DNA of 64,000 bases from Nocardioides sp. Root1257 (GTDB lineage Bacteria > Actinomycetota > Actinomycetes > Propionibacteriales > Nocardioidaceae): NCBI RefSeq assembly GCF_001425175.1, contig NZ_LMDV01000008.1, forward strand, positions 268,491 to 332,490, written 5' to 3'. The first letter of the stretch is position 1. Each line of letters begins with the position of its first letter. The notes under the pieces are model-generated. The model made no database searches. It was not told the DNA's origin and saw only the letters and a list, made by a program, of their open reading frames with translations. This document shows positions 9,268-17,931 of this stretch, in pieces. Both the position numbers and the translations under genes were made by a program.

Positions 9268-10235
9268 CCGGCCCCGGTTCGTACGTCCTCGAGAAGGACG
9301 CGCCGTTCTACGTCGCCGGTCACCGGGGTCTGGTCGGTGGTGCGATCTGGCGTGCCCTCGAGGGGCGTGGTCACACCAACCTGGTGGGCCGGCCGTCGGC
9401 CGAGCTCGACCTCCTCGAACGCGATGCTGTCTTCGATTTCTTCGCGTCCGAGCGTCCTGAGTACGTCGTACTGGCCGCCGCGAAGGTCGGCGGGATCATG
9501 GCCAACAACACCTACCCGGTCGACTTCCTGTCCGAGAACCTGCGCATCCAGACCAACGTGATGGATGCAGCGCTCGAGCACGGAGTCGAGCGGTTCCTCT
9601 TCCTCGGCTCGTCATGCATCTACCCCAAGTTCGCGCCGCAGCCGATCAAGGAGGACACCCTCCTGACGGGTCACCTGGAGCCCACCAACGACGCGTACGC
9701 GATCGCGAAGATCGCGGGCATCCTTCAGGTACAGGCCGTGCGACGTCAGTACAACAGGCATTGGATCTCGGCCATGCCGACCAACCTCTACGGCCCGGGC
9801 GACAACTTCTCGCCGACCGGAAGCCACGTCCTCCCGGCGCTGATCCGCCGCTACGACGAAGCCCGAGAGGCCGGTCTGTCCTCCGTCACCAACTGGGGAA
9901 CTGGCACGCCGAGGCGTGAGTTCCTGCACGTGGACGACATGGCTGCTGCTTGTGTATTCCTCCTCGAGAACTACGACGGACCCAGCCAGGTCAACGTGGG
10001 CGCCGGTCGCGATGCGACGATCAAGGAGATCGCCGCCGTTGTTGCCGAGGCAGTCGGCTACGAGGGCGACACCCAGTGGGACACCAGCAAGCCCGACGGC
10101 ACGCCGCAGAAGCTGCTCGACGTGTCCTTCCTTCGAGAGATCGGCTGGGAGGCGCAGATCGGGCTGCGGGAGGGCATCGCGTCGACGGTCGACTGGTTCC
10201 GTGAGCACCATGGCTCGCTGCGTGAGGCGGGCTGA
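9264..10235 (+). CDS. fcl: GDP-L-fucose synthase
   Basis: 323 residues; epimerises and reduces the Gmd product to GDP-L-fucose with NADPH. The N-terminus has a [10 protein letters not shown] dinucleotide motif. Active-site features are visible: GSSCIYP (Ser and Cys), YAIAK (Tyr-x3-Lys) and the His of [20 protein letters not shown] and VNVGAG are family typical. ATGA overlap with gmd. A long inverted repeat 120 bases downstream probably ends this operon. Confidence 0.97.
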   Translation: MTGPGSYVLEKDAPFYVAGHRGLVGGAIWRALEGRGHTNLVGRPSAELDLLERDAVFDFFASERPEYVVLAAAKVGGIMANNTYPVDFLSENLRIQTNVMDAALEHGVERFLFLGSSCIYPKFAPQPIKEDTLLTGHLEPTNDAYAIAKIAGILQVQAVRRQYNRHWISAMPTNLYGPGDNFSPTGSHVLPALIRRYDEAREAGLSSVTNWGTGTPRREFLHVDDMAAACVFLLENYDGPSQVNVGAGRDATIKEIAAVVAEAVGYEGDTQWDTSKPDGTPQKLLDVSFLREIGWEAQIGLREGIASTVDWFREHHGSLREAG

Positions 10236-10254
10236 CTCGGAGCAGTAGGTCCGG

Positions 10255-10296
10255 GGTTTCGAGGCTCAGGCGCCAGGGCGCCTTCGCACGTCAACC
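10255..10296. repeat. diverged GGTTTCGAG... dispersed repeat
   Basis: Begins GGTTTCGAGGCTCAGGCG and ends TTCGCACGTCAACC, with internal GGCGCC-AG-GGCGCC symmetry. It resembles the copies at 15479-15520 and 33727-33762. Lies between the fcl stop and the bidirectional terminator. Confidence 0.45.
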
Positions 10297-10354
10297 GCCG
10301 GCCGGCCGGTTAGGGCTGGTTCGCGCCTCAGCCTGGCGAACCATCGAAGACGCA

Positions 10355-10397
10355 AACGGCGGTTGAGCGGGATCAAGGTCCCGGCTCAACCGCCGTT
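10355..10397. terminator. bidirectional terminator between fcl and cysN
   Basis: Perfect 14-bp arms AACGGCGGTTGAGC (10355-10368) and GCTCAACCGCCGTT (10384-10397). The loop contains a further GGGA/TCCC pairing. It sits between two convergent genes, so it can serve both strands. Confidence 0.8.
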
Positions 10398-10409
10398 GTC
10401 GTATGAGTG

Positions 10410-11684
10410 TCAGCTGCCGCTGTTGATCATCCCCGCGCCGACGGTCACGCCGGTCGCCTCGTCGATCAGGATGAACGAGCCCGTGGTGCGGTTCTTCGAG
10501 TACGGGTCGCACAGCAGGGGCACCGTGGTGCGCAGCTGGACGCGGCCGATCTCGTTGACGCCGAGCTCCTTGGTCTCCTGGTCGCGGTGCAGGGTGTTGA
10601 CGTCGAGGCGGTACTGGATGTCCTTGACCAGGGCCCGCGCGGAGCGCGTGGTGTGCTTGATCGCGAGCTTCTGACGGGGGCGCAGCGGCTCGTTGGTCAT
10701 CCAGCAGATCATCGCGTCGATGTCCTGCGAAGGCTTCGGCGCGTTGTTGGCGCGGGCGATCATGTCGCCGCGCGAGACGTCGACGTCGTCCTCGAGGCGG
10801 ACGGTCACCGACATGGGCGGGAACGCCTCGGCGATCTCCTGGTCGAAGAGGTCGATGCCGGCGATCTTGGAGGTCATGCCCGAGGGCAGGACCACGACCT
10901 CGTCGCCGGGCTTGAGGACGCCGCCGGCCACCATGCCGCCGTACCCGCGGTAGTCGTGGTGCTCGTCGGACTTCGGGCGCACGACGTACTGCACCGGGAA
11001 GCGGACGTCGACCAGGTCACGGTCGGAGGCCACGTGGACGTGCTCGAGGTGGTGCATGAGCGTGGGACCGGAGTACCACGGCATGTTCTCGGAGCGGTTG
11101 ACCACGTTGTCGCCGGCCAGCGCCGAGATCGGGATGACCTCGAGGTCCGGGATGTTGAGCTTGGTCGCGAACGCCGTGAACTCGGCGTGGATCTTCTCGT
11201 AGACGGCCTGGTCGAAGTCGACGAGGTCCATCTTGTTGACCGCGAGCACCAGGTGCGGGACCCGGAGCAGCGAGAGGATCACCGCGTGCCGGCGGGACTG
11301 CTCGGTCAGGCCCTGGCGGGCGTCGACGAGCACCAGGCCGAGGTCGGCGGTCGAGGCGCCGGTGACCATGTTGCGGGTGTACTGCACGTGACCCGGGGTG
11401 TCGGCGATGATGAACTTGCGTGCCGGGGTCGCGAAGTAGCGGTAGGCGACATCGATGGTGATGCCCTGCTCCCGCTCCGAGCGAAGCCCGTCGGTCAGCA
11501 GCGCCAGGTCGGTGTAGTCGTAGCCGCGGGACTGCGACGTCGCCTCGACGGCCTCGAGCTGGTCCTCGAAGATCGACTTCGAGTCGAGCAGCAGCCGCCC
11601 GATGAGGGTCGACTTGCCGTCGTCGACCGAGCCGGCGGTGGCGAAACGGAGCAGGTCCATCTGCTCGCTCTTGACGGTGGCCAT
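10410..11684 (-). CDS. cysN: sulfate adenylyltransferase large subunit (GTPase)
   Basis: 424 residues; GTP-driven partner of CysD that makes APS from ATP and sulfate. G motifs are clear: GSVDDGKST (P-loop), DTPGHVQY (G3) and NKMD (G4). Elongation-factor-like beta-barrels follow. There is no fused APS kinase, unlike mycobacterial CysNC; APS kinase is supplied by the separate fusion at 14938-16755. The start overlaps the cysD stop by one base (TGATG). Ends at the bidirectional terminator. Confidence 0.97.
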   Translation of the reverse strand: MATVKSEQMDLLRFATAGSVDDGKSTLIGRLLLDSKSIFEDQLEAVEATSQSRGYDYTDLALLTDGLRSEREQGITIDVAYRYFATPARKFIIADTPGHVQYTRNMVTGASTADLGLVLVDARQGLTEQSRRHAVILSLLRVPHLVLAVNKMDLVDFDQAVYEKIHAEFTAFATKLNIPDLEVIPISALAGDNVVNRSENMPWYSGPTLMHHLEHVHVASDRDLVDVRFPVQYVVRPKSDEHHDYRGYGGMVAGGVLKPGDEVVVLPSGMTSKIAGIDLFDQEIAEAFPPMSVTVRLEDDVDVSRGDMIARANNAPKPSQDIDAMICWMTNEPLRPRQKLAIKHTTRSARALVKDIQYRLDVNTLHRDQETKELGVNEIGRVQLRTTVPLLCDPYSKNRTTGSFILIDEATGVTVGAGMINSGS

Positions 11685-12598
11685 CAGAAGTAGCCTTCCT
11701 TCTTCCGGTCTTCCATGGCTGCCTCGGAGAACCGGTCGTCGCCACGGGTGGCGCCGCGCTCGGTCACCCGGGCCACGGCGACCTCGTCGATGATCTCGTC
11801 GATGGTGCTGGCGGTGGACTCCACGCAGCCGGTGAGGGTCAGGTCGCCGACGGTACGGAACCGGATCGTGCGCTCCTCGACGGTCTCGCCGGAGCGCAGG
11901 GGGTTGTGCTCGCTCTCGCTCAGCAGCATGCCGTCACGCTCGAAGACGCGACGCTGGTGGGAGAAGTAGATGGAGGGGATCTCGATGCCCTCGCGGCCGA
12001 TGTAGTCCCAGATGTCCAGCTCGGTCCAGTTGGAGATCGGGAAGATCCGCATGTGCTCGCCCTCGTGGAGCCGGCCGTTGTAGAGGCTCCACAGCTCGGG
12101 GCGCTGCATCTTCGGGTCCCACTGCCCGAACTCGTCGCGGTGGGAGTAGACGCGCTCCTTGGCGCGGGCCTTCTCCTCGTCACGCCGGCCACCGCCGAAG
12201 GCAGCGGTGAAGCCGCCCTCCTCGATCGCGTTGAGCAGGGTGCCGATCTGGAGGCGGTTGCGGCTGGTCTTGCCATCGTCGATGACGATGCCGTCCCTGA
12301 TGGCCTCCTCGACGCTCGCCACGATCAGGCGTACGCCGAGCCGGTTGACCCAGTTGTCACGGGTGGCGAGCACCTCGGGGAAGTCGTAGCCGGTGTCGAC
12401 CTGGAGAACCGGGAACGGGATCTTCGCCGGGTAGAACGCCTTCTCGGCGAGGCGCATCATCACGATGGAGTCCTTGCCGCCCGAGAACATCAGGACGGGC
12501 TTCTCGAACTCAGCCGCGACCTCGCGGAAGATGTGGATCGACTCCGCTTCCAGCTGGTCGAGCTGACTCAGCCGGTAGTCGGTGTGGGTCTGGGTCAT
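11684..12598 (-). CDS. cysD: sulfate adenylyltransferase small subunit
   Basis: 304 residues; PP-loop ATP pyrophosphatase that adenylylates sulfate. The PP motif SGGKDS is at about residues 39-44. Family segments FGGGRRDEEKARAKERVYS and ISNWTELDIWDYI are present, and the C-terminus ends KKEGYF as usual. First gene of the cysDN operon, divergent from ugd. Sulfate activation placed inside a nucleotide-sugar locus is noteworthy. Confidence 0.97.
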   Translation of the reverse strand: MTQTHTDYRLSQLDQLEAESIHIFREVAAEFEKPVLMFSGGKDSIVMMRLAEKAFYPAKIPFPVLQVDTGYDFPEVLATRDNWVNRLGVRLIVASVEEAIRDGIVIDDGKTSRNRLQIGTLLNAIEEGGFTAAFGGGRRDEEKARAKERVYSHRDEFGQWDPKMQRPELWSLYNGRLHEGEHMRIFPISNWTELDIWDYIGREGIEIPSIYFSHQRRVFERDGMLLSESEHNPLRSGETVEERTIRFRTVGDLTLTGCVESTASTIDEIIDEVAVARVTERGATRGDDRFSEAAMEDRKKEGYF

Positions 12599-12636
12599 GA
12601 CGGTCGGAAAACCTCTCCTCGGGACAAGCAGCCCAC

Positions 12637-12642
12637 ATCGTA
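12637..12642 (-). promoter_or_regulatory. candidate -10 box for cysDN
   Basis: TACGAT on the minus strand would give a leader of about 30 bases containing GGAGAGG. No strong -35 box is visible. Confidence 0.4.
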
Positions 12643-12758
12643 GCGATCAGGCAGCGCTCCGGACGAAGCACCGACCAAGTCGAGTGACGTGCTTCACTTT
12701 ACCCATGACGGATGCGTGAATCTTTCCGGTCTCATCGGAGAGCGCGGGATCTACCGCT

Positions 12759-12764
12759 TAGCCT
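12759..12764 (+). promoter_or_regulatory. leaderless promoter -10 of ugd
   Basis: TAGCCT lies exactly six bases before the GTG at 12771. No ribosome site precedes that GTG, so the transcript probably begins at the start codon. Confidence 0.6.
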
Positions 12765-12770
12765 CGTCTC

Positions 12771-13937
12771 GTGAAGATCGCTATTGCCGGCCTGGGGTAC
12801 GTGGGGCTCTCCAACGCCGTCGTGCTCGCCCAGCACCACGATGTCTGGGCGATCGACCTCGACCCGGGTCGCGTCGATCAGGTGAACCGGCGCGAGTCGC
12901 CGATCGAGGACGCGGAGCTCGAGGAGTACCTCGGCAGCCGTGAGCTCCACCTGACCGCAACGCTCGACCGGAGCCAGGCCTACGGCGAGGTGGACCTGGT
13001 CGTGGTGGCCACGCCGACCGACTACGACCCACGGACCAACAAGTTCGATACCTCGTCGGTCGAGGCGGTGGTCCGCGACGTCCTCGCGATCGCGCCGGCG
13101 GCGACGATCGTCATCAAGTCGACGGTGCCGGTGGGCTACACCGCGGGGCTGCGCGCGGAGCACCCGGATGCCGCGATCCTCTTCAGCCCGGAGTTCTTGC
13201 GTGAGGGCCGCGCTCTCTACGACAACCTGCACCCCTCACGGATCGTCGTCGGCGACCGCAGCGCGGCCGGGAAGATGTTCGCCGAGCTGCTGGTCGAGGG
13301 CGCCGAGTCGACCGACATCCCGGTGCTGCTGACGGACTCGACGGAGGCGGAGGCGATCAAGCTCTTCGCCAACACCTACCTGGCGCTGCGGGTCGCCTAC
13401 TTCAACGAGCTGGACACGTACGCCGCGACGCACGGCCTCGACAGCGCCCAGATCATCGAGGGCGTCGGACTGGATCCTCGGATCGGCGGTCACTACAACA
13501 ACCCGAGCTTCGGCTACGGCGGCTACTGCCTGCCCAAGGACACGAAGCAGCTCCAAGCGAACTACCGCGAGGTCCCCCAGAATCTGATCAGTGCGATCGT
13601 CGACGCCAACACCACCCGCAAGGACTTCATCGCTGCCGACATCCTGCGCCGAGAGCCGCGGACCGTCGGCATCCACCGGCTGATCATGAAGTCCGGCTCC
13701 GACAACTTCCGGATGTCCTCGATCCAGGGCGTGATGAAGCGGATCAAGGCCAAGGGGGTCGAGGTCGTGATCTACGAGCCCAACCTCGAGGAGGACTCGT
13801 TCTTCAACTCCGAGGTCATCCGTGATCTCGAGGAGTTCAAGGCGCGCGCCGACGTGATCGTCGCCAACCGGCGCACCGACCTGCTCGACGACGTGGCCGA
13901 GAAGGTCTACACGCGCGACATTTACGGTCGCGACTGA
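12771..13937 (+). CDS. ugd: UDP-glucose 6-dehydrogenase
   Basis: 388 residues; oxidises UDP-glucose to UDP-glucuronate in two NAD-dependent steps. Rossmann motif [10 protein letters not shown] is at residues 7-16, and the catalytic Cys253 lies in [14 protein letters not shown]. Length matches the compact E. coli Ugd type. SPEFLREG and [19 protein letters not shown] are family typical. GTG start is set by the leaderless -10 box. The 3' end overlaps the convergent permease gene by 16 bases. Confidence 0.95.
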   Translation: MKIAIAGLGYVGLSNAVVLAQHHDVWAIDLDPGRVDQVNRRESPIEDAELEEYLGSRELHLTATLDRSQAYGEVDLVVVATPTDYDPRTNKFDTSSVEAVVRDVLAIAPAATIVIKSTVPVGYTAGLRAEHPDAAILFSPEFLREGRALYDNLHPSRIVVGDRSAAGKMFAELLVEGAESTDIPVLLTDSTEAEAIKLFANTYLALRVAYFNELDTYAATHGLDSAQIIEGVGLDPRIGGHYNNPSFGYGGYCLPKDTKQLQANYREVPQNLISAIVDANTTRKDFIAADILRREPRTVGIHRLIMKSGSDNFRMSSIQGVMKRIKAKGVEVVIYEPNLEEDSFFNSEVIRDLEEFKARADVIVANRRTDLLDDVAEKVYTRDIYGRD

Positions 13938-14941
13938 GTCGATTCGGCCGACGGGGGCGGTGGCGGGCCGTACTCCATCCGGTCGAGCTCGGTGACGGTC
14001 GGCGCGCCGTACATCGGCAGACCCTCGGTCTTGCGGATCAGGCCCCAGATCAGGGGGACGAGCACGAGCATCGCCAGGCCGATCAGGGCGATCAGCACCG
14101 GGTGCGTCTCGTCCTTGCCCAGCGGCGCCCAGCCCGACTTGTCGAGCAGCGCGACCCCGGACATCGTCAGCACGATCACGATGCCGCGACGGATGATCGA
14201 CTGCGGCACGCGCGGGGCGATCCGGCTGCCGAGCATGGTGCCGGGCGTCGACCCGAGCACGAGCGGGATCAGGATCGACCAGTCGAGGCCGTTGATCGCG
14301 ATGTTGGAGATCGCCGCGGCGAGCACCAGGGGCACGGCCTGGACGAGGTCGGTGCCGACCAGCTTCACCGCCGACAGGCCCGGGTAGAGCATCAGCAGCG
14401 CGATCATGATGACCGAGCCCGAGCCGACGCTGGTGATGCCGACGAGCAGGCCGCCCATCGCGCCGACCAGCAGGGTCGCGAGCGGGCGGATGTGCGGGTC
14501 CGGGTCGGCGTCCGGCTGTCCGCCGCGCACGCGACGCAGGTTGATGTAGAGGCGCAGGGCGTACGTCGAGGCGGCGAAGAGCAGCGCGAACCCGATGCAG
14601 GTCTTCAGCAGGTTGTCGAGGGACTCGGGCTCCTGCCCCGCGATCCGGTGGATGATCCACGGCCCGAGCAGCGCCATCGGCACGGACCCGACGATCAGCC
14701 ACTTCGCGAGGCGGTAGTTGGGCGAGCCCTCGCGGGCGTGCACCGCGGCGCCGCCGGACTTGTAGATGGCCGCGGCCGTCAGGTCGGCGGTCACGACCGT
14801 CGCGGCGTCGCCGACGCCGAGGAAGATCAGCGCCGGGGTCATCAGCGCGCCGCCACCCATGCCGGTGAGGCCCACGATCACGCCCACGAAGAAGCCCGCG
14901 GCGAGGATCGAGAAGAAGGTGGTCGTGATCAGGTCGTTCAT
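13922..14941 (-). CDS. TauE/SafE-family sulfite/anion permease
   Basis: 339 residues with about eight membrane segments. The paired Gly-rich motifs [19 protein letters not shown] (near residue 25) and [21 protein letters not shown] mark the TauE/SafE repeat. A Pro-rich tail ends the protein. Members move sulfite, sulfoacetate or related anions. ATG 14941 overlaps the stop of the APS-kinase fusion (ATGA), so the two are coupled; that favours an oxyanion of sulfur as substrate, though direction of transport is unknown. Confidence 0.88.
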   Translation of the reverse strand: MNDLITTTFFSILAAGFFVGVIVGLTGMGGGALMTPALIFLGVGDAATVVTADLTAAAIYKSGGAAVHAREGSPNYRLAKWLIVGSVPMALLGPWIIHRIAGQEPESLDNLLKTCIGFALLFAASTYALRLYINLRRVRGGQPDADPDPHIRPLATLLVGAMGGLLVGITSVGSGSVIMIALLMLYPGLSAVKLVGTDLVQAVPLVLAAAISNIAINGLDWSILIPLVLGSTPGTMLGSRIAPRVPQSIIRRGIVIVLTMSGVALLDKSGWAPLGKDETHPVLIALIGLAMLVLVPLIWGLIRKTEGLPMYGAPTVTELDRMEYGPPPPPSAESTQSRP

Positions 14942-16755
14942 GCGCGCAGTCTCCTCGCGTCGGCGAGAGCCGGGACGACGGCGCGCAGGAGGTCCTGGAG
15001 CTGGTTCGCGCACGCCTGGGCGGCCTCGGGGCCGCGACGGTAGGGGTCGGGTACGTCGAGGGCGGGGTCGGCCGGGCCGCGGTGCTCGCCCGCATGATCG
15101 AGCAGGTCCCGGCCGGCGAGGTCGGTGGCCCGTGCCGCCTCGGCGAACTGCCCGAGGGTGAAGACCTTGCGGAAGGCGCCGGGGTGGTCGTCGAGGATGA
15201 ACTGCCGGTGCGTGTGCTCCGCGGTCAGCACCAGGTCGGCGTCGCGCAGCAGGGCGGCGGTGAGCGGCCGGCTGCGGAAGGCGTCCCGGTCGTCGGCATC
15301 GAGCAGCTGGGCCATCTCGGTGTCCATCGCGCTGTCGCGGAAGCCGTGGGTGCCGGCGCTGCTGAACGTGACCTGCGCGTCCGGACCGGCGACCTGGCGG
15401 GCGAAGAGCTCCATGTAGGGCGAGCGGCAGATGTTGGCCGTGCACACGAAGAGCACGTTGAGGGGGGCGGCGGCGTGGGGTGGTTTCGAGACAGGCGCTA
15501 GCGCGCCTTCCTCAACCACCGTGCCTGCGGCTTCGTCGACCACCGTGCCGGCCGTCAGGTCGAGGTAGCCGCTCTCCGCCAGGGCGTCCAGGACGTCGTC
15601 GAGGGCGTCGTCGATGGTGCGGCCGGTGGTGTCGACGCGGACGTCGGCGTCCTCCGGCTCCTCGTACGGCGAGGAGATGCCGGTGAACTCGGGGATCTCG
15701 CCGCGGCGCGCCTTGGCGTACATCCCCTTGCGGTCGCGGCGCTCGCACTCCTCGAGCGGCGTGGCGACGTGGACGAGGAAGAAGGCGCCGCCGGCGTCCT
15801 CGACCATGGCGCGCACCTGCTGCCGGGTCTCGTCGAACGGGGCGATCGGGCTGCACACCGCCAGTCCGCCGTGCCGTGAGATCTCGGCCGCGACCCAGCC
15901 GATCCGCCGGATGTTGGTCTCGCGGTCCTGCTTGGAGAACGTGAGCCCGGCGGAGAGGTGCCGGCGTACGACGTCGCCGTCGAGGCTGGTGACCGAGCGC
16001 GCGCCCTGCTCGAGGATGCGGTCCATCAGCGCCCGGGCCAGCGTCGACTTGCCGCTGCCGGAGAGGCCCGTGAAGAAGAGGACCAGCCCTTGGTCCGCGG
16101 GCTCGGGGCGGGCCTGGTCGATGATCGCCTGGATGCTCGCAGGCGAGGGCGACGTCGAGTCGGGCACCCCGATGACCGGGTCCGGGCCCGCGTAGTTGGC
16201 CACCACCTGCAGCCCGAGGGAGTGGTCGGCTCCCGCGTCGCCGTGCGACGCGAGCGGCACCGCCACGACGACGGCGTCGGGCAGCAGGTCGGCGGCGGCC
16301 AGGGTGGCCCGGATCAGGTCGGTCGCCGGCAGCTCCGGCGTCCCGGTGCCGACGAGGGCGAGGAGCAGGACCGGTCCGGCGGCTCCCAACACCGCGAGCT
16401 CGTCCTCGGTCAGCGCGTCGACGAGTGGTACGACGGTGCGCCCGGCGTGCTGCTCGCGGGTCTGGGCGGGGGACAGGTAGAGGCGCCGGAACGGGCCGTA
16501 CTGCGCATGGGTGAGCGGCGTGACCGCGCCGCCCGGGACGCTGACCCGTGCGAGAGGGAGCCCTTCGGGGTCGACGATCTCGACCGCGCCGGCCGCCTCG
16601 GCCGTCGCGGAGACCTCGGAGGGGAGGGCGAGCGTGACCGGGCTGCCGGGCTCACCGAAGGACGTGGTCGGCGCCAGGGCCCCGCTCGCCAGGAGCTCGA
16701 GGTCGTCGAGCTCGCGGGGCGTGGGGCAGTACTGCGGTGGGGCGGGGGTCGGCAC
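14938..16755 (-). CDS. cysC: degenerate ATP-sulfurylase-like / APS kinase / LMW tyrosine phosphatase fusion
   Basis: 605 residues in three parts. Residues 1 to about 212 resemble the ATP-sulfurylase N-terminus (PRELDDLELLASGALAP) but lack its HxxH and GRDH-type catalytic motifs. About 218-400 is APS kinase: Walker A GLSGSGKST at 230-238, LDGD, FSKQDRETNIRRIGW and KGMYAKARRGEIPEFTG. After a low-complexity linker, about 432-605 is a low-MW protein-tyrosine-phosphatase domain with CTANICRS (Cys438, Arg444) and general acid Asp570 in VPDPY. APS kinase makes PAPS. The phosphatase could act on phosphotyrosine or a small phosphate; unknown. The linker is encoded partly by a dispersed repeat. GTG 16755 follows GGCAGGA; GTG 16794 is an alternative but lies two bases from the divergent start. 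Confidence 0.9.
   Translation of the reverse strand: MPTPAPPQYCPTPRELDDLELLASGALAPTTSFGEPGSPVTLALPSEVSATAEAAGAVEIVDPEGLPLARVSVPGGAVTPLTHAQYGPFRRLYLSPAQTREQHAGRTVVPLVDALTEDELAVLGAAGPVLLLALVGTGTPELPATDLIRATLAAADLLPDAVVVAVPLASHGDAGADHSLGLQVVANYAGPDPVIGVPDSTSPSPASIQAIIDQARPEPADQGLVLFFTGLSGSGKSTLARALMDRILEQGARSVTSLDGDVVRRHLSAGLTFSKQDRETNIRRIGWVAAEISRHGGLAVCSPIAPFDETRQQVRAMVEDAGGAFFLVHVATPLEECERRDRKGMYAKARRGEIPEFTGISSPYEEPEDADVRVDTTGRTIDDALDDVLDALAESGYLDLTAGTVVDEAAGTVVEEGALAPVSKPPHAAAPLNVLFVCTANICRSPYMELFARQVAGPDAQVTFSSAGTHGFRDSAMDTEMAQLLDADDRDAFRSRPLTAALLRDADLVLTAEHTHRQFILDDHPGAFRKVFTLGQFAEAARATDLAGRDLLDHAGEHRGPADPALDVPDPYRRGPEAAQACANQLQDLLRAVVPALADARRLRA
15479..15520. repeat. dispersed repeat copy inside coding sequence
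   Basis: Runs from GGTGGTTTCGAGACAGG to CTTCCTCAACCACC, with GGCGC/GCGCC symmetry in the middle. It is read through in frame on the minus strand as VVEEGALAPVSKPP. It forms the linker between the APS-kinase and phosphatase domains. Confidence 0.7.
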
Positions 16756-16784
16756 GGGCGCAATCCTGCCATTCCCAGTGAAGT

Positions 16785-16790
16785 TAATCT
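16785..16790 (+). promoter_or_regulatory. leaderless promoter -10 of asparaginase gene
   Basis: TAATCT ends six bases before ATG 16797 and no ribosome site is present. The same AT-rich patch read on the other strand gives TAACTT, a possible -10 for the APS-kinase fusion. Confidence 0.55.
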
Positions 16791-16796
16791 GCACCC

Positions 16797-17753
16797 ATGT
16801 CTAACCCCGAGGCCCCTGCGCCGGTCGTCGTGGCGGAGCTCGTCCGGTCCGGCTTCGTCGAGGGCCACCACCACGGCTCCGTCGTCGCGCTGGACCGGGA
16901 CGGGCACGTGGAGTGGACCGTCGGGAGCACCGACCAGCCGATCCTGCCGCGCTCGAGCAACAAGCCGCTCCAGGCGCTGGCGATGGTGCGTCTCGGCCTC
17001 GACCTGCCGCCCGAGCTGCTCGCCCTGGTGTGCGCGTCGCACTCGGGGGAGCCGTTCCACCTCGACGGCGTACGCCGGATCCTCGCGTCCGCCGGGCTGG
17101 ACGAGAGCGCGCTCCAGACCCCGCCCGACTACCCGCTGGAGGACGCCGAGTGGCACGCCGTCGTCGCCGCCGGCGGCGAGCGGACGCCGCTACAGATGAA
17201 CTGCTCGGGCAAGCACGCGGGGATGCTCGCCACCTGTGTCGTCAACGGCTGGGACATCGAGACCTACCTGGCGCCCGACCACCCGCTACAGCGGGCGATC
17301 CTGGCCACTGTCGAGGAGGTCACCGGAGAGCCCGTCGCGGTCGTCGCCGTGGACGGGTGCGGTGCGCCGCTGCTCTCCACCTCGCTCGTCGGCCTCGCGC
17401 GCGCCTTCCGGACCCTGGCGGTCGCCGAGGACGGGCCTGAGCAGCGGATCGCCGACGCGATCCGTGCGCATCCCGAGTGGGTCTCGGGCACGCGTCGGGA
17501 CGAGCGGGCGCTGCTCGCGGCGATCCCGGGTGCGATCGGGAAGGCCGGTGCCGAGGCGTGCTACGCCGTGGCGCTGCCCGACGGCCGGGCGTTCGCGCTG
17601 AAGATCGACGACGGCGGCGCCCGCGCGCGACCCGTGGTGATGGCGGCCGCGCTCGAGCGGGCGGGCATCGACGACGACGCCGTACGCCAGACCGGCGATG
17701 CGCCTCTCCTCGGCGGCGGTGCGCGGGTCGGCGAGATCCGCGCCGTCCTTTGA
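16797..17753 (+). CDS. L-asparaginase II family protein
   Basis: 318 residues of the Rhizobium AnsA-like asparaginase family, which hydrolyses asparagine to aspartate and ammonia and is unrelated to the E. coli type. Conserved blocks: RSSNKPLQALA, CASHSGEPFH, MNCSGKHAGML, GCGAPLLSTSL and the C-terminal KIDDGGARARP. Cytoplasmic, no signal peptide. Divergent from the APS-kinase fusion with start codons very close together. No obvious link to the glycan genes around it. Confidence 0.9.
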   Translation: MSNPEAPAPVVVAELVRSGFVEGHHHGSVVALDRDGHVEWTVGSTDQPILPRSSNKPLQALAMVRLGLDLPPELLALVCASHSGEPFHLDGVRRILASAGLDESALQTPPDYPLEDAEWHAVVAAGGERTPLQMNCSGKHAGMLATCVVNGWDIETYLAPDHPLQRAILATVEEVTGEPVAVVAVDGCGAPLLSTSLVGLARAFRTLAVAEDGPEQRIADAIRAHPEWVSGTRRDERALLAAIPGAIGKAGAEACYAVALPDGRAFALKIDDGGARARPVVMAAALERAGIDDDAVRQTGDAPLLGGGARVGEIRAVL

Positions 17754-17931
17754 GGTCCTAGACCGCTATCGAGCCGCCGTTGGTCGAGCAGCGAGCGCCA
17801 GCGAGCGTCGTCGAGACCCCGGAGGTCGGGCGCCGTCGTCGGGTGCGGGGGACTCGACAAGCTCGACCACCGGTTTCGCTCGACCATCGGTTTCGCTCAA
17901 CCGGGTCCTACTGCTGTGACAGGCTTTGGTG
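17754..17931. repeat. intergenic cluster of dispersed GGTTTCG/GGTCGAG repeats
   Basis: Contains TTGGTCGAGCAGCGAGCG followed by GCGAGCGTCGTCGAGACCCC, then CTCGACAAGCTCGACCACC and two tandem GGTTTCGCTC units up to 17902. These are the same word set as in the other dispersed repeats. The block fills the gap before the second gmd gene. Confidence 0.6.

Noticed and set aside
10407..11693. 428-codon plus-strand frame opposite cysN
   Set aside because: Exact antisense of a well-conserved gene, with Asp/Val/Arg-rich shadow composition.
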